From positions 1-34,170 of the IMG/VR virus record IMGVR_UViG_3300035034_000631: a stretch of 34,170 nucleotides of DNA, one strand, 5' to 3'. A program made the translations under genes and the position numbers. Under the pieces are notes generated by a model. It was not told the DNA's origin. It did not search any database and saw only the letters and a program-made list of their open reading frames with translations. This DNA is from a virus. Below, piece by piece: positions 1 through 7,218 of the stretch. Numbering within the stretch: the stretch's first letter is position 1; every line of letters starts with the position of its first letter.

Positions 1-127
1 GACCCTATGATGTTAAGACGTGGTGCGTTTAGACCAATGAGCGTTGAGCAAATTGCCAATAGTCGTGGTCTAGCGATGACATATCTTAATCCATCTAAGG
101 TTTACGCAAAACAAGGTAAGTATATGC
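1..127. repeat. Terminal direct repeat, left copy
   Basis: These 127 bases are identical to the last 127 bases of the window. An exact repeat of 127 at both contig ends is the usual signature of circular closure in a de Bruijn assembler run with k = 127, not a biological long terminal repeat. It lies wholly inside the compositionally foreign block. Confidence 0.9.
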
Positions 128-132
128 ACTAA
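1..132 (+). pseudogene. Plasmid Rep-like protein, 3' part of truncated ORF
   Basis: This is the continuation, across the circular junction, of the ORF that starts at 34008. Read together they give 55 residues ending KYMH and a TAA at 130-132. The opening MIDTVKLLIP and the NPSKVYAKQGKYM segment resemble the start of replication initiators of small plasmids, where the protein would continue for a few hundred residues. Here it ends just after base 127, where the phage-like composition begins, so I read it as a truncated rep gene. The TAA overlaps the ATG at 132. The family assignment rests on a short N-terminus and is uncertain. Confidence 0.4.
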
Positions 133-458
133 TGCGCCGCCTAGGCATTGAGCAACCCCTTAGCTACCATTTGCATGTGCCTATGCCTATGAACAGATCA
201 AGCAGGCTTAAAATCAAAACAGTTGCTGACATTAACCTGCCGCATAACAAAGGCCTGCAGTGGCGCACGCTATACGGCAACTACTTTGCTGTAGGTGGTG
301 AGCATATTGATGATGTGAAGCACCGCTGGCGTGAAGACATACCAGGCGTTGTTGACAAATTTTTAAGCACTAACGATAAGACATTTAACAACAGCAGTAC
401 AGGCGCTTTGATTAGGCGCACGTTTGCAGAACCCTGCAGGTATGAACATGCAAGATAA
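132..458 (+). pseudogene. Stealth-like glycosyltransferase, C-terminal fragment
   Basis: The 108-residue ORF reads like the C-terminal part of a phage/bacterial sugar-transferase-like family related to Stealth proteins: PLSYHLHVPM, RTLYGN with a following GG, DVKHRW, FLSTND and AEPCRYE occur in the expected order. A full-length member should begin with a DIVYIVRPG...NEELRYSLRS block; exactly that block is found at 33118-33207, on the other side of the circular junction and 963 bp of foreign sequence. The ATG at 132 overlaps the stop of the Rep-like fragment and has no good ribosome site, so it is probably not a natural start. Function, if intact, would be transfer of a sugar or sugar phosphate; as it stands the catalytic middle is missing. 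Confidence 0.55.
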
Positions 459-675
459 AGGCGCACTGGTTATACCACTATACCTAGATAACCACCCTGA
501 AATGGAAGTGGCAAAGGTAGTAATAAATGCAGAGTTTGCAGAAGAGTTTAATGCAGGCAAGCCTATAAAAACCCACTTTCAAAACTGCAAAGAGCATGGC
601 CGTGAGCTGAGCCACTACAGCATGGACGGCAGCGGTAAGACACCAACAGTAAAAATAGGGAGTTTAATTACATGA
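448..675 (+). CDS. Hypothetical protein, 75 aa
   Basis: I do not recognise this protein. The start is uncertain: TTG 424, ATG 442 and ATG 448 are in frame; 448 is preferred because CAGG lies seven bases upstream, and it overlaps the end of the preceding ORF. The product is soluble, mixed alpha/beta in character, with ALVIPLYLDNHPEMEVAKVVI near the N-terminus. It overlaps the next gene by four bases (ATGA), so the two are probably translated together. Confidence 0.6.
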   Translation: MQDKGALVIPLYLDNHPEMEVAKVVINAEFAEEFNAGKPIKTHFQNCKEHGRELSHYSMDGSGKTPTVKIGSLIT

Positions 676-968
676 GTGAAAACAAAGTAGCAAATATTTG
701 CTTAACAGTAGTGGTTGCACTATTTGCAGCACCAATATTAGCAGTGATAATAACAGACGGTGGCCCTGGCGCAGCACAGGCAGAGCCAACTGAAACGCAG
801 GCAGCCATTGATGCAGCATGCTACTACAACGCTACCAAGGCGCTGTACTCTGTGATTGACAGCCAAGGCCCGTACACAGAACTAGAGCAAAAAAACCTGC
901 AGTATGCCCGTGAGCAAGTTGAAGCCGTGCAAGGTGACTACTGGCAGAAGCAGGACTGCACACAATGA
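672..968 (+). CDS. Small secreted or membrane-anchored protein, 98 aa
   Basis: Residues about 8-28 are a continuous hydrophobic stretch (ICLTVVVALFAAPILAVII), followed by GPGAAQAEP, a plausible AQA signal-peptidase site. The remaining ~60 residues contain two cysteines (DAACYYN and QKQDCTQ), which could pair outside the membrane. It is linked to its neighbours by ATGA overlaps on both sides. No homologue is recognised; secretion is inferred from the signal-like N-terminus only. Confidence 0.65.
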   Translation: MSENKVANICLTVVVALFAAPILAVIITDGGPGAAQAEPTETQAAIDAACYYNATKALYSVIDSQGPYTELEQKNLQYAREQVEAVQGDYWQKQDCTQ

Positions 969-1189
969 ATAATTTAAGCAAAGGTGAATTTATATACCAA
1001 AGCGAAATGCAGCACCACACAGCCAGCAGCACACAGGTTGAAAACCATGAGAGGTTTAATCCTGCAGCCATGCCGCAAGACCTAGGGCCACGCAGCGCTA
1101 AGAGTGTGAGGCCTAGAGAAGTTAGCGGCGCAGCCCGCCGTGCAAAAAAGAAGCGTGAGCGCCAGAACAAAAAGCGAGGTAGAAAATGA
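965..1189 (+). CDS. Small protein with very basic C-terminus, 74 aa
   Basis: The last 20 residues are almost all Arg/Lys/Ala (AARRAKKKRERQNKKRGRK), suggesting nucleic-acid binding or a polyanion-binding tail; the N-terminal half is polar and histidine-containing. It overlaps the genes before and after by four bases. No family is recognised. Confidence 0.6.
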   Translation: MNNLSKGEFIYQSEMQHHTASSTQVENHERFNPAAMPQDLGPRSAKSVRPREVSGAARRAKKKRERQNKKRGRK

Positions 1190-1551
1190 AAAAAATTACT
1201 ATAGCATTTGACGTTGACGGTACGCTGCGCAAAAATACAGAAGAGCGGCACCGCACTGAGATTGAAGAGAATAAGCGCATTGTAGAAATGCTGCTGACGT
1301 TTGCCAGTTTTAAAAATGTAGAGGTGCATATTTGGAGCAACAGAGGTAAAGAGTATTGCCAGATGATACGCCAAGAGCTGCACCTGCAGAACGCTGTGCA
1401 GCTTAACCACTGCCACAAGAAGCTGTGGGCTGAGCAGCAGAGCAGTGATGATTGGGCTGACAGTGTAGATTACTTTAAGCCAGATGTTGCTATAGATGAC
1501 CAGCAGCGCTTTGACGGCGGTGTGCTTAATTTGATTGTGAGGGAAAAATGA
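1186..1551 (+). CDS. HAD-superfamily phosphatase
   Basis: The protein begins KKITIAFDVDGTL, the HAD motif I DxDGT with the nucleophile Asp at residue 9 and the acid/base Asp at 11. HIWSNRG near residues 48-54 fits motif II (Ser), and PDVAIDDQ near residues 99-106 fits the acidic motif IV. At 121 aa it is a capless, minimal HAD, the size of the phosphatase domain of phage polynucleotide kinases or of 5'-nucleotidase-like phage enzymes. It likely dephosphorylates a nucleotide or a nucleic-acid end; the substrate cannot be told. It sits in the leader operon upstream of terminase with ATGA overlaps on both sides. Confidence 0.8.
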   Translation: MKKITIAFDVDGTLRKNTEERHRTEIEENKRIVEMLLTFASFKNVEVHIWSNRGKEYCQMIRQELHLQNAVQLNHCHKKLWAEQQSSDDWADSVDYFKPDVAIDDQQRFDGGVLNLIVREK

Positions 1552-1880
1552 GCTATACAGGCCACAAAGATACTAAAATAAACGGCAAAAATATTGTAGA
1601 TTGGCTTAAAGCTACCGTGCAGCATGAGTGTGATTTTTATGGAGTAGAACCGCTGAGTGATGAACAGATTGCAGTAGTGGTTAGCAGTATGCGCATGCAC
1701 ACCTTGATTATGCACGCAGCAGAGTATGATTATTCAGAGCTTGGAAAGCCTGACCAGGTGCAGGAGTTTTGGCCTATGCAGTCTAGTGTTGGCAGATATT
1801 TTAGAGATGCAGCACGTGACACTTTAGATTTAATAAACATAGGCGAGCGCAAAGAAAAGGCACGCAATGATAGACAATGA
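1548..1880 (+). CDS. Hypothetical protein, 110 aa
   Basis: A soluble, mostly helical protein with no recognised domain. It has an INGKNIVDWLKATVQHEC stretch and a C-terminal basic helix (GERKEKARNDRQ). It overlaps the HAD gene by four bases and the next gene by 14, so it belongs to the same translationally coupled leader operon. Confidence 0.65.
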   Translation: MSYTGHKDTKINGKNIVDWLKATVQHECDFYGVEPLSDEQIAVVVSSMRMHTLIMHAAEYDYSELGKPDQVQEFWPMQSSVGRYFRDAARDTLDLINIGERKEKARNDRQ

Positions 1881-2106
1881 CGAACCAAAGCAACAACATG
1901 AGATAATAGAATTAGATATGCAGGTTAGTAGCGTATCAAGCCAGAAAGTAGATCTTGGCACCAAGGTAATTTACTTTGCGAAGCTGAGCAGTGATGACCC
2001 TAAAACGGTAATGCTTGGTACACTGAAAGCAGGCACTAAATTAAAAGTGAAAGTATATAGCGACCATGCCCCGCAAGAAGCCAACAAAAAAGAAGAGCCC
2101 CGCTAG
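1867..2106 (+). CDS. Hypothetical protein, 79 aa
   Basis: A small acidic-then-basic protein with beta-strand character in the middle (LGTKVIYFAKL...VMLGTLKAGTKLKVKVYSD). No family is recognised. Its 3' end overlaps the terminase small subunit by 41 bases, in a different frame. Confidence 0.6.
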   Translation: MIDNDEPKQQHEIIELDMQVSSVSSQKVDLGTKVIYFAKLSSDDPKTVMLGTLKAGTKLKVKVYSDHAPQEANKKEEPR

Positions 2107-2581
2107 ACCTAAAGCGTTGATAACTGCAGCCCAGGGCAAGCAGGAACGTGAGCAGGCAGAGCAGAAACGCCAAGAAGCAGTTGTTAGTAGTATCAACTGG
2201 CGGTGGCGTAAATTTGCGTTGGGCATTATGAATGGCAAAATGAACTACCGAGCTTATGCAGATGCTTATGATTTAACAGAGGTGGAAATAAACAGGAAGC
2301 AGTACCAGGTTGCCGCAGCAAATGCAAGTGTTTTGCTAAAAAATGCTAAATTTAGAGAATACTGGCGTGAATTATTACAAGAGCAGGGCTTTAACAATGA
2401 TGCAGTAGACAGTGAAATGCTGCAACTTATCACAGACCCTATGACCCCGCCAACTGTGAAACGGGCAGCAATAAAAGACTACAATGAGTTAATGGGCCGT
2501 ATTGTGAAAGCTGTAGACCTGACCAGCGGCGGCAAACCTATACCAATTTTAGGGCTAACGCATGAAGTGCCTACTGAGTAG
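2066..2581 (+). CDS. terS: Terminase small subunit
   Basis: The 171-aa product precedes the large terminase by a few bases, the standard order. Residues about 50-115 contain a helical DNA-binding-like region (WRKFALGIMNGKMNYRAYADAY ... NASVLLKNAKFREYW), typical of small terminases that recognise the packaging site, with a Lys/Arg/Pro-rich N-terminus. The C-terminal part (MTPPTVKRAAIKDYNELMGRI) resembles the oligomerisation tail of Terminase_2/P27-like proteins. It would bind phage DNA and load the large subunit. ATG 2066 was chosen because it begins the whole basic N-terminus. Confidence 0.75.
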   Translation: MPRKKPTKKKSPARPKALITAAQGKQEREQAEQKRQEAVVSSINWRWRKFALGIMNGKMNYRAYADAYDLTEVEINRKQYQVAAANASVLLKNAKFREYWRELLQEQGFNNDAVDSEMLQLITDPMTPPTVKRAAIKDYNELMGRIVKAVDLTSGGKPIPILGLTHEVPTE

Positions 2582-2584
2582 GCC

Positions 2585-3820
2585 ATGAGATTTATAGCAA
2601 CAACCACGCTGCGCAAGATACTCAAGATGAAAAAGCGCTTGAAGTTTGTGCAGGGCGGTACCTCTGGTGGCAAAACTATTGCTATTCTGCAGTACCTGAT
2701 AGACAAGGCCCAGCAGCGTGACGGCATTATTATTAGCGTTGTATCAGAGAGCCTGCCGCACCTTAAGCTTGGTGCCATGCGTGACTTTCTAAACATAATG
2801 AAAGGCCACAATTACTACGAAGAGAGCCGCTGGAACCGCACAGACCATACTTATACATTTTCTAACGGCAGCATCATAGAGTTTTTTAGTGCTGACAGCG
2901 GCAAGGCTACTGGCCCTAGGCGTAACGTGCTGTTTGTTAATGAGGGCAACAATGTGGCGTATCACGTGTTTCAAGACCTAGAGCTGCGAACTGATGAAGA
3001 GATTATTGTTGACTACAACCCTGTTGGTGAGTTTTGGGCGCAGACAGAAATAATGCCATACCACCCGCATGACTTTTGCATAGTGACTTACCGAGATAAT
3101 GAGGGGCTTGCTGAAAGTATTATTAGAACCATTGAAGCCAGAAAGCACAACACCAACTGGTGGCGCATACACGGCAAAGGTGAAATGGGTATTAGAGAGG
3201 GCCAAGTTTACAATGACTGGCGGCCAATTAAAGAGGTGCCTGTTGAAGCCAGGCTTGAGCGCATATGGCTTGACTTTGGTTTTACTAATGACCCTACAGC
3301 AATAGGCTTTGTGTACCGCTGGAATGGTGGCTTTATATTAGATGAGATTGATTACCGCACTGGCTTAAAGAATAGGCAGATACACAAGGCCATACAGGCT
3401 GCCATTAAAGAGCGCCGCAGAACTTATGCCAGGCAGCTGCGCAAAGACGGCATGCCCCGTGATGAAGCTGTTGCTGCAGCCCTGCGGTTGAAGCCATTAA
3501 CTATTGGTGATAGCTCTGAGCCTAAAAGTATTAAGGAAATTAAAGACTATGGCACAAACATAATTGGCGCAACTAAGGGTGCAGACAGTGTTGATTGGGG
3601 TATTGGCATGGTGCAAGACCAAGAAATTTATGTTACTGAGCGCAGCACCAACGTGTGGCATGAGCAGCGCAACTACCTATGGAAAGTTGACCGCAAAACA
3701 AACAAGCCATTGAACAAGCCAGAAGATGATTTTAACCACCATATGGACGGTATGCGCTATGCCATTACTGATATACTAGGCAACAAGAAACCGAAGCTAA
3801 AAAGCAGAGTTAGCATGTAA
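2585..3820 (+). CDS. terL: Terminase large subunit
   Basis: The 411-aa protein has a Walker A P-loop GGTSGGKT (residues 24-31) and a strand VLFVNEGNN (115-123) in the Walker B position, where Asn119-Glu120 replaces the usual Asp-Glu. The C-terminal RNase H-like nuclease shows three acidic positions: WLDFGFTNDP (Asp230), IGDSSEPK (Asp309) and HHMDGMRYA (Asp388). It pumps DNA into the prohead and cuts it. The length is a little short for the Terminase_3/Terminase_6 families but both domains are complete. It follows terS by three bases and precedes portal. Confidence 0.93.
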   Translation: MRFIATTTLRKILKMKKRLKFVQGGTSGGKTIAILQYLIDKAQQRDGIIISVVSESLPHLKLGAMRDFLNIMKGHNYYEESRWNRTDHTYTFSNGSIIEFFSADSGKATGPRRNVLFVNEGNNVAYHVFQDLELRTDEEIIVDYNPVGEFWAQTEIMPYHPHDFCIVTYRDNEGLAESIIRTIEARKHNTNWWRIHGKGEMGIREGQVYNDWRPIKEVPVEARLERIWLDFGFTNDPTAIGFVYRWNGGFILDEIDYRTGLKNRQIHKAIQAAIKERRRTYARQLRKDGMPRDEAVAAALRLKPLTIGDSSEPKSIKEIKDYGTNIIGATKGADSVDWGIGMVQDQEIYVTERSTNVWHEQRNYLWKVDRKTNKPLNKPEDDFNHHMDGMRYAITDILGNKKPKLKSRVSM

Positions 3821-3833
3821 TTGGCAGGTAGCA

Positions 3834-3839
3834 TATAAT
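3834..3839 (+). promoter_or_regulatory. Candidate -10 (TATAAT) upstream of portal
   Basis: A perfect TATAAT lies in the 75-base gap between terL and portal. The sequence 17 bases upstream (TAGCAT) is a poor -35, so this is a tentative promoter for the head genes. The portal ribosome site GAGGG follows at about 3885. Confidence 0.35.
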
Positions 3840-3895
3840 AGTAAATATACAAAGCATTAGAAGTTTTTTATGATAAACAAAGCAGAGGGCAACAG

Positions 3896-6094
3896 ATGAA
3901 CATACTAGGCGTGGAAATTAACAGAGCCAAACCCGCTAAAAACAACGTACTTGAAGTTGATAAAAATGACTATAGCGATAGTGTCGCAGGCAAGTTAGCC
4001 GCACGTTATGGCAGCAGCGTTACTGTTAATGGCCGCCCTACTGGTGCAGTCTACAACCAAGAAACCATTGAAGAGATTTACCAGGGCTACATATTTGCTG
4101 CGATTAAAAAGACCAGCAACACAGTGGCAGAAATTCTAAGCACACGCATTGAAACGTTTAACCCTAATGACAAAGATGAGCTGGCGCTAGATGATAAGCA
4201 CCCGTATTTGAAAGCTATTGATTTAGGCAAGCGTGATAACACCCTATTTTATAAAGGCATTGCTACATACCTAATGGTGCTTGGTGAAGCGTTTGTTGAT
4301 GCAGGTATACGTACAATGGTTGCTGGCAATATCAAGCCAGTAGGCAGCCTAGAGCTTATGCAGAGTAATGAAGTTGTGCGCACCTATGATGATGACGGCG
4401 TGCTAAAAAGCTATAAGTGGAAATACAAAACACCTGCAGGCATGGAAAAAACAGACCTGTTTGTGCCTACTAACGTTATTGCTATTACTGATTTAAACCC
4501 TTGGGATTTGCGCAAAGGTTACGGCCAGATACGCCCTATTGTAGATAAGATTGCTGTTGAGAATATGGCAACTAAACTACAGAGTGCAATTATTGCTAAC
4601 GGCATTAAGGCCCCTGGTATCGTGAGCAGCAAAGAAGAGCTTGGTGAAGATGAATACCAAGAGCTGCAGAACCAAGTTAAAAACCGCTGGACTAGCAACG
4701 ACATGGACAAGGCAGGCACGCCTATTGTTACTAACGGTGGCTTTGTTGACTACAAGAGCTTGATAGAAGACCTAGACAAACTGGCTATGGTTAAGATACG
4801 TAACATGAACCGTGATGCTTTCATGGCTGCATTGAGCGTATCTAAAACTATTCTTGGTATTGAAGAGAGCGGCACGACCCGTGAAACAAGCCGTATACAG
4901 CGTGAGCAGTTTGTGCTTGATGCGTGTATGCCAATTGCCAACGGTATCTTGAGTGCGCTAAACCAAGACTACATTAACAGCTACCCTGTTGAGTACGCCA
5001 AAAAACCTATTAAGATGCGGGCTATTGCACCTATTGAAAAAGACCTAGAGCAAGAGCAAGGTGAAGCCAAGCTTAATAAAGAAAAAGCTGAAACGTTTAA
5101 AACCTACATTGAAGCAGGCACTGACCCGCAGCAGGCTGCAGAGCTTGCAGGCATTACATTAAAAGATGATGCAACAATTATAGTTACACCACGCCCAATA
5201 TTGGTACCGCCTGTGGCTGCACCTAACGCTGCCCCTGCGCCTAATGTGAATATACAGAACCATAACCACAGCCACGACAATGACGAGCCTGTGGGCATAC
5301 CTGATGTGAATAAGAACGCATTGAGCAAGGCAGAACTGACCAAGCTTGAGAAAGCAGAAGCGGGCCTTAAGACTGAGATACGCCAATTAGATACTGGCCT
5401 TGGTGAGAAGTACATAAAGAACATAAACAATGTGAGCGCTGATGAACAGCAAGAATACATTGGCAATGTTGCTAAAGCTTTGGTTGCCTACAACACAGTG
5501 AGCATTACCATATACGGTGCGCAGCGTGCGGCCCTAATGGCTAAAGACTTTGGCGTTGATGCAATAGCCTTTGACTACAATGATGCAGTGCGCAAGATTA
5601 TTGAGCAGCGTATGACCAAGGTAGCTAACGGCCACTTTGCTACAGTTGATAAAGAAATTACTGGCGCTATTAGCAAGGCCAACGCTGACAACCTGCCACG
5701 CAAAGAAGTGATTAAGGCAGTGCGTGAGAAAGTACAGAACCAAGTAGCCACCTGGCAAGTAGAGCGCCTAGTGCAAACTGAGGTTAGCAATGCGTTTAAC
5801 CAGTCTACGTTTTTTGCAGACAAGCAATTTATAGACGGCAACGGCTACACCAACAGAGCCTACAAAGTGTGGCGTACTAACAGCCCAAACCCTTGCCCGT
5901 TTTGTACAGGCCAGAGCGGCACGCAGGTACCGTTTGAAGATAACTTCTTTAACGTAGGTGATGTGGCCGAGGGTACGGCATCTACTGCTGACGGCAAGCG
6001 CAAGCAAGTCTACTACCCTGTGCGCTTTGTTGATATTAACGCAGGTGGCCTACACCCTAACTGTCACTGTGACTATAAGCTGGTAATTGAGTAA
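3896..6094 (+). CDS. Portal protein fused to MuF (SPP1 gp7-like) domain
   Basis: The 732-aa product has an N-terminal portal domain (about 1-400; IYQGYIFAAIKKTSNTVAE, the YGQIRPIVDKIA helix and SGTTRETSRIQREQF are typical of HK97-type portals). A Pro/Ala/His/Asp-rich linker (about 430-475, with NIQNHNHSHDNDEP) leads to a C-terminal minor head protein domain ending in PCPFC ... HPNCHCDYKL, the cysteine/histidine signature of the Mu F/SPP1 gp7 family. The two are usually separate adjacent genes; here they form one reading frame with no internal stop. The portal is the dodecameric DNA-entry pore; the MuF domain would lie inside the head. It overlaps the next gene by one base (TAATG). Confidence 0.9.
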   Translation: MNILGVEINRAKPAKNNVLEVDKNDYSDSVAGKLAARYGSSVTVNGRPTGAVYNQETIEEIYQGYIFAAIKKTSNTVAEILSTRIETFNPNDKDELALDDKHPYLKAIDLGKRDNTLFYKGIATYLMVLGEAFVDAGIRTMVAGNIKPVGSLELMQSNEVVRTYDDDGVLKSYKWKYKTPAGMEKTDLFVPTNVIAITDLNPWDLRKGYGQIRPIVDKIAVENMATKLQSAIIANGIKAPGIVSSKEELGEDEYQELQNQVKNRWTSNDMDKAGTPIVTNGGFVDYKSLIEDLDKLAMVKIRNMNRDAFMAALSVSKTILGIEESGTTRETSRIQREQFVLDACMPIANGILSALNQDYINSYPVEYAKKPIKMRAIAPIEKDLEQEQGEAKLNKEKAETFKTYIEAGTDPQQAAELAGITLKDDATIIVTPRPILVPPVAAPNAAPAPNVNIQNHNHSHDNDEPVGIPDVNKNALSKAELTKLEKAEAGLKTEIRQLDTGLGEKYIKNINNVSADEQQEYIGNVAKALVAYNTVSITIYGAQRAALMAKDFGVDAIAFDYNDAVRKIIEQRMTKVANGHFATVDKEITGAISKANADNLPRKEVIKAVREKVQNQVATWQVERLVQTEVSNAFNQSTFFADKQFIDGNGYTNRAYKVWRTNSPNPCPFCTGQSGTQVPFEDNFFNVGDVAEGTASTADGKRKQVYYPVRFVDINAGGLHPNCHCDYKLVIE

Positions 6095-6375
6095 TGGCTG
6101 ACCTTGCACCAGTACCAGCTAAGGTTTACAGTTATGGTGGCTGCACAAGTTGCGGCAGCAGTTTTTGGAACTTTCTACGCCAGAACAAAATAGAGGTTGA
6201 GCATATCAATGTGCAGATACCCTACGAGCGAACGGCTGCCCAAAAGGTAGCAGCAGAGCATGGCATAGAGGGCAGGGTTTATTTTCCGCTTATACTTATT
6301 AACGGTGAGTGTATAATGGGGTTTAAGCCAGAAATTTTAAGTAACATAATAAACGAGGTACGAAACAATGGATAA
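6094..6375 (+). CDS. Glutaredoxin-like thiol-disulfide protein
   Basis: The 93-aa product has the thioredoxin-fold active site CTSC at residues 17-20 after a beta strand (KVYSYGG), a cis-Pro in YFPLILING (Pro65) and the expected helix-strand order and length of glutaredoxin/NrdH. It would reduce or isomerise disulfides. No ribonucleotide reductase is visible here, so it is not obviously serving dNTP synthesis; it lies between portal and capsid genes and its stop/start overlaps couple it to the portal. The portal-MuF product has a Cys-rich C-terminus that could be a client (inference). Confidence 0.8.
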   Translation: MADLAPVPAKVYSYGGCTSCGSSFWNFLRQNKIEVEHINVQIPYERTAAQKVAAEHGIEGRVYFPLILINGECIMGFKPEILSNIINEVRNNG

Positions 6376-6742
6376 TATTATCAAATTAGCACAGATGCTA
6401 CAGAGTGAAACACTAACAAGCAAAGAGCGTGGCCAGGGTATTATTTTAGCCCAGGCAATGTTTGGTACTAGCGCCCGTGCGCACCTAGATACTGTACGCA
6501 ATGAGCTGCGCCAGAAGCCAGTTGTTAATGACAGCGGTGAAGACGTAACGCCACCAGCAGCAACGGCTACAGAGCCACAAGAGTTTACTATTGGTGAGAA
6601 TAAGTACACAGCAAAACTAACTAAGGCCAAGCAAATGCAGTACCGCAAAAACGGTAAAGTAATTAGCGCTGATGATTTTGAAGCAGCCCGCAAAGAAGCT
6701 GCTGGTGAACCAACAGATAGTGGCCAAGAAAGCGAGAGCTAA
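6368..6742 (+). CDS. Hypothetical protein in head operon, 124 aa
   Basis: N-terminal helices (residues 1-50), a low-complexity Pro/Ala/Thr linker (DVTPPAATATEPQ), then a small domain containing FTIGENKYTAKLTKAKQMQYRKNGKVI. No family is recognised. The position between portal and capsid and the acidic, disordered C-terminus would allow a head-assembly accessory role, but this is inference from context. Confidence 0.65.
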   Translation: MDNIIKLAQMLQSETLTSKERGQGIILAQAMFGTSARAHLDTVRNELRQKPVVNDSGEDVTPPAATATEPQEFTIGENKYTAKLTKAKQMQYRKNGKVISADDFEAARKEAAGEPTDSGQESES

Positions 6743-6743
6743 C

Positions 6744-6947
6744 ATGAAGTTGCAAGATATTAAAAACGGTAAAATTAAAGTTGGCAGAACAACCACAATT
6801 AAATTTGCGGGCCAGACTTACCAAGGCAAAAAAGCAATTGATGAACTGATTGAAAAACAGGGAATTAAAAAGACAACTAACAACGTAAAGGCTGATAGTG
6901 TCACAGCAAACAAAACAGCAGCCCCTAAAGAAGCTACCAAAGCTTAG
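6744..6947 (+). CDS. Small hypothetical protein, 67 aa
   Basis: The start at ATG 6744, one base after the previous stop, is preferred over an upstream GTG because it gives a clean N-terminus (MKLQDIKNGKI) and a GAGAG ribosome site. The product is lysine-rich with an IKFAGQTYQGKKAIDELIE core and an Ala/Thr-rich tail. The core pattern echoes the FTIGENKYTAKLTKA stretch of the preceding gene, so a small head-associated domain duplication is possible. Function unknown. Confidence 0.55.
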   Translation: MKLQDIKNGKIKVGRTTTIKFAGQTYQGKKAIDELIEKQGIKKTTNNVKADSVTANKTAAPKEATKA

Positions 6948-7122
6948 TTTAAGCGGCGGGCATCTGATTAGATGCAGCAATGTTTATTTAAAGCACGGCA
7001 GCATGCAACCATGCAGGCGGCCATTACTGTACCTAGAGTATGGCAAGGTAGAAATTAAATGCCCTGTCACTAGGTGCGGTGCTGTTAGTGAAGTAGAAAT
7101 TGTGCAACCTGCTAGCTATTAG
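6898..7122 (+). CDS. Zinc-ribbon-like small protein (Com-like)
   Basis: The 74-aa product contains GHLIRCSN ... QPCRR ... VEIKCPVTRCGAV, four cysteines in the order of a short zinc ribbon such as the Mu Com family, although the first pair is more widely spaced than usual. The start is a GTG (6898) with AAAGG eight bases upstream; it overlaps the preceding gene by 50 bases in another frame. Com-like proteins bind RNA or DNA; the role here is unknown. Confidence 0.5.
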   Translation: MSQQTKQQPLKKLPKLSLSGGHLIRCSNVYLKHGSMQPCRRPLLYLEYGKVEIKCPVTRCGAVSEVEIVQPASY

Positions 7123-7148
7123 TAAACCGCTAGAGGTTGTTGTATTAT
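7119..7148 (+). promoter_or_regulatory. Candidate promoter upstream of the capsid fusion gene
   Basis: The 96-base gap before the capsid gene contains TTGTTGTATTATAAGAG; TATTAT (7143-7148) could be a -10, with only a weak -35 (TTAGTA, 7119-7124). A separate promoter for the most abundant structural protein would make sense, but the support is modest. Confidence 0.3.
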
Positions 7149-7218
7149 AAGAGTAATGTGACGGCGAGCGCCTAGAGTGCCAAACAACGGCGCAGGTTAA
7201 AGTAACAAAGGTAGAAGT

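Noticed and set aside
832-1416. 194-residue minus-strand ORF opposite the leader genes
   Set aside because: It lies opposite three overlapping + strand genes, one with clear HAD motifs, and has no coding character.
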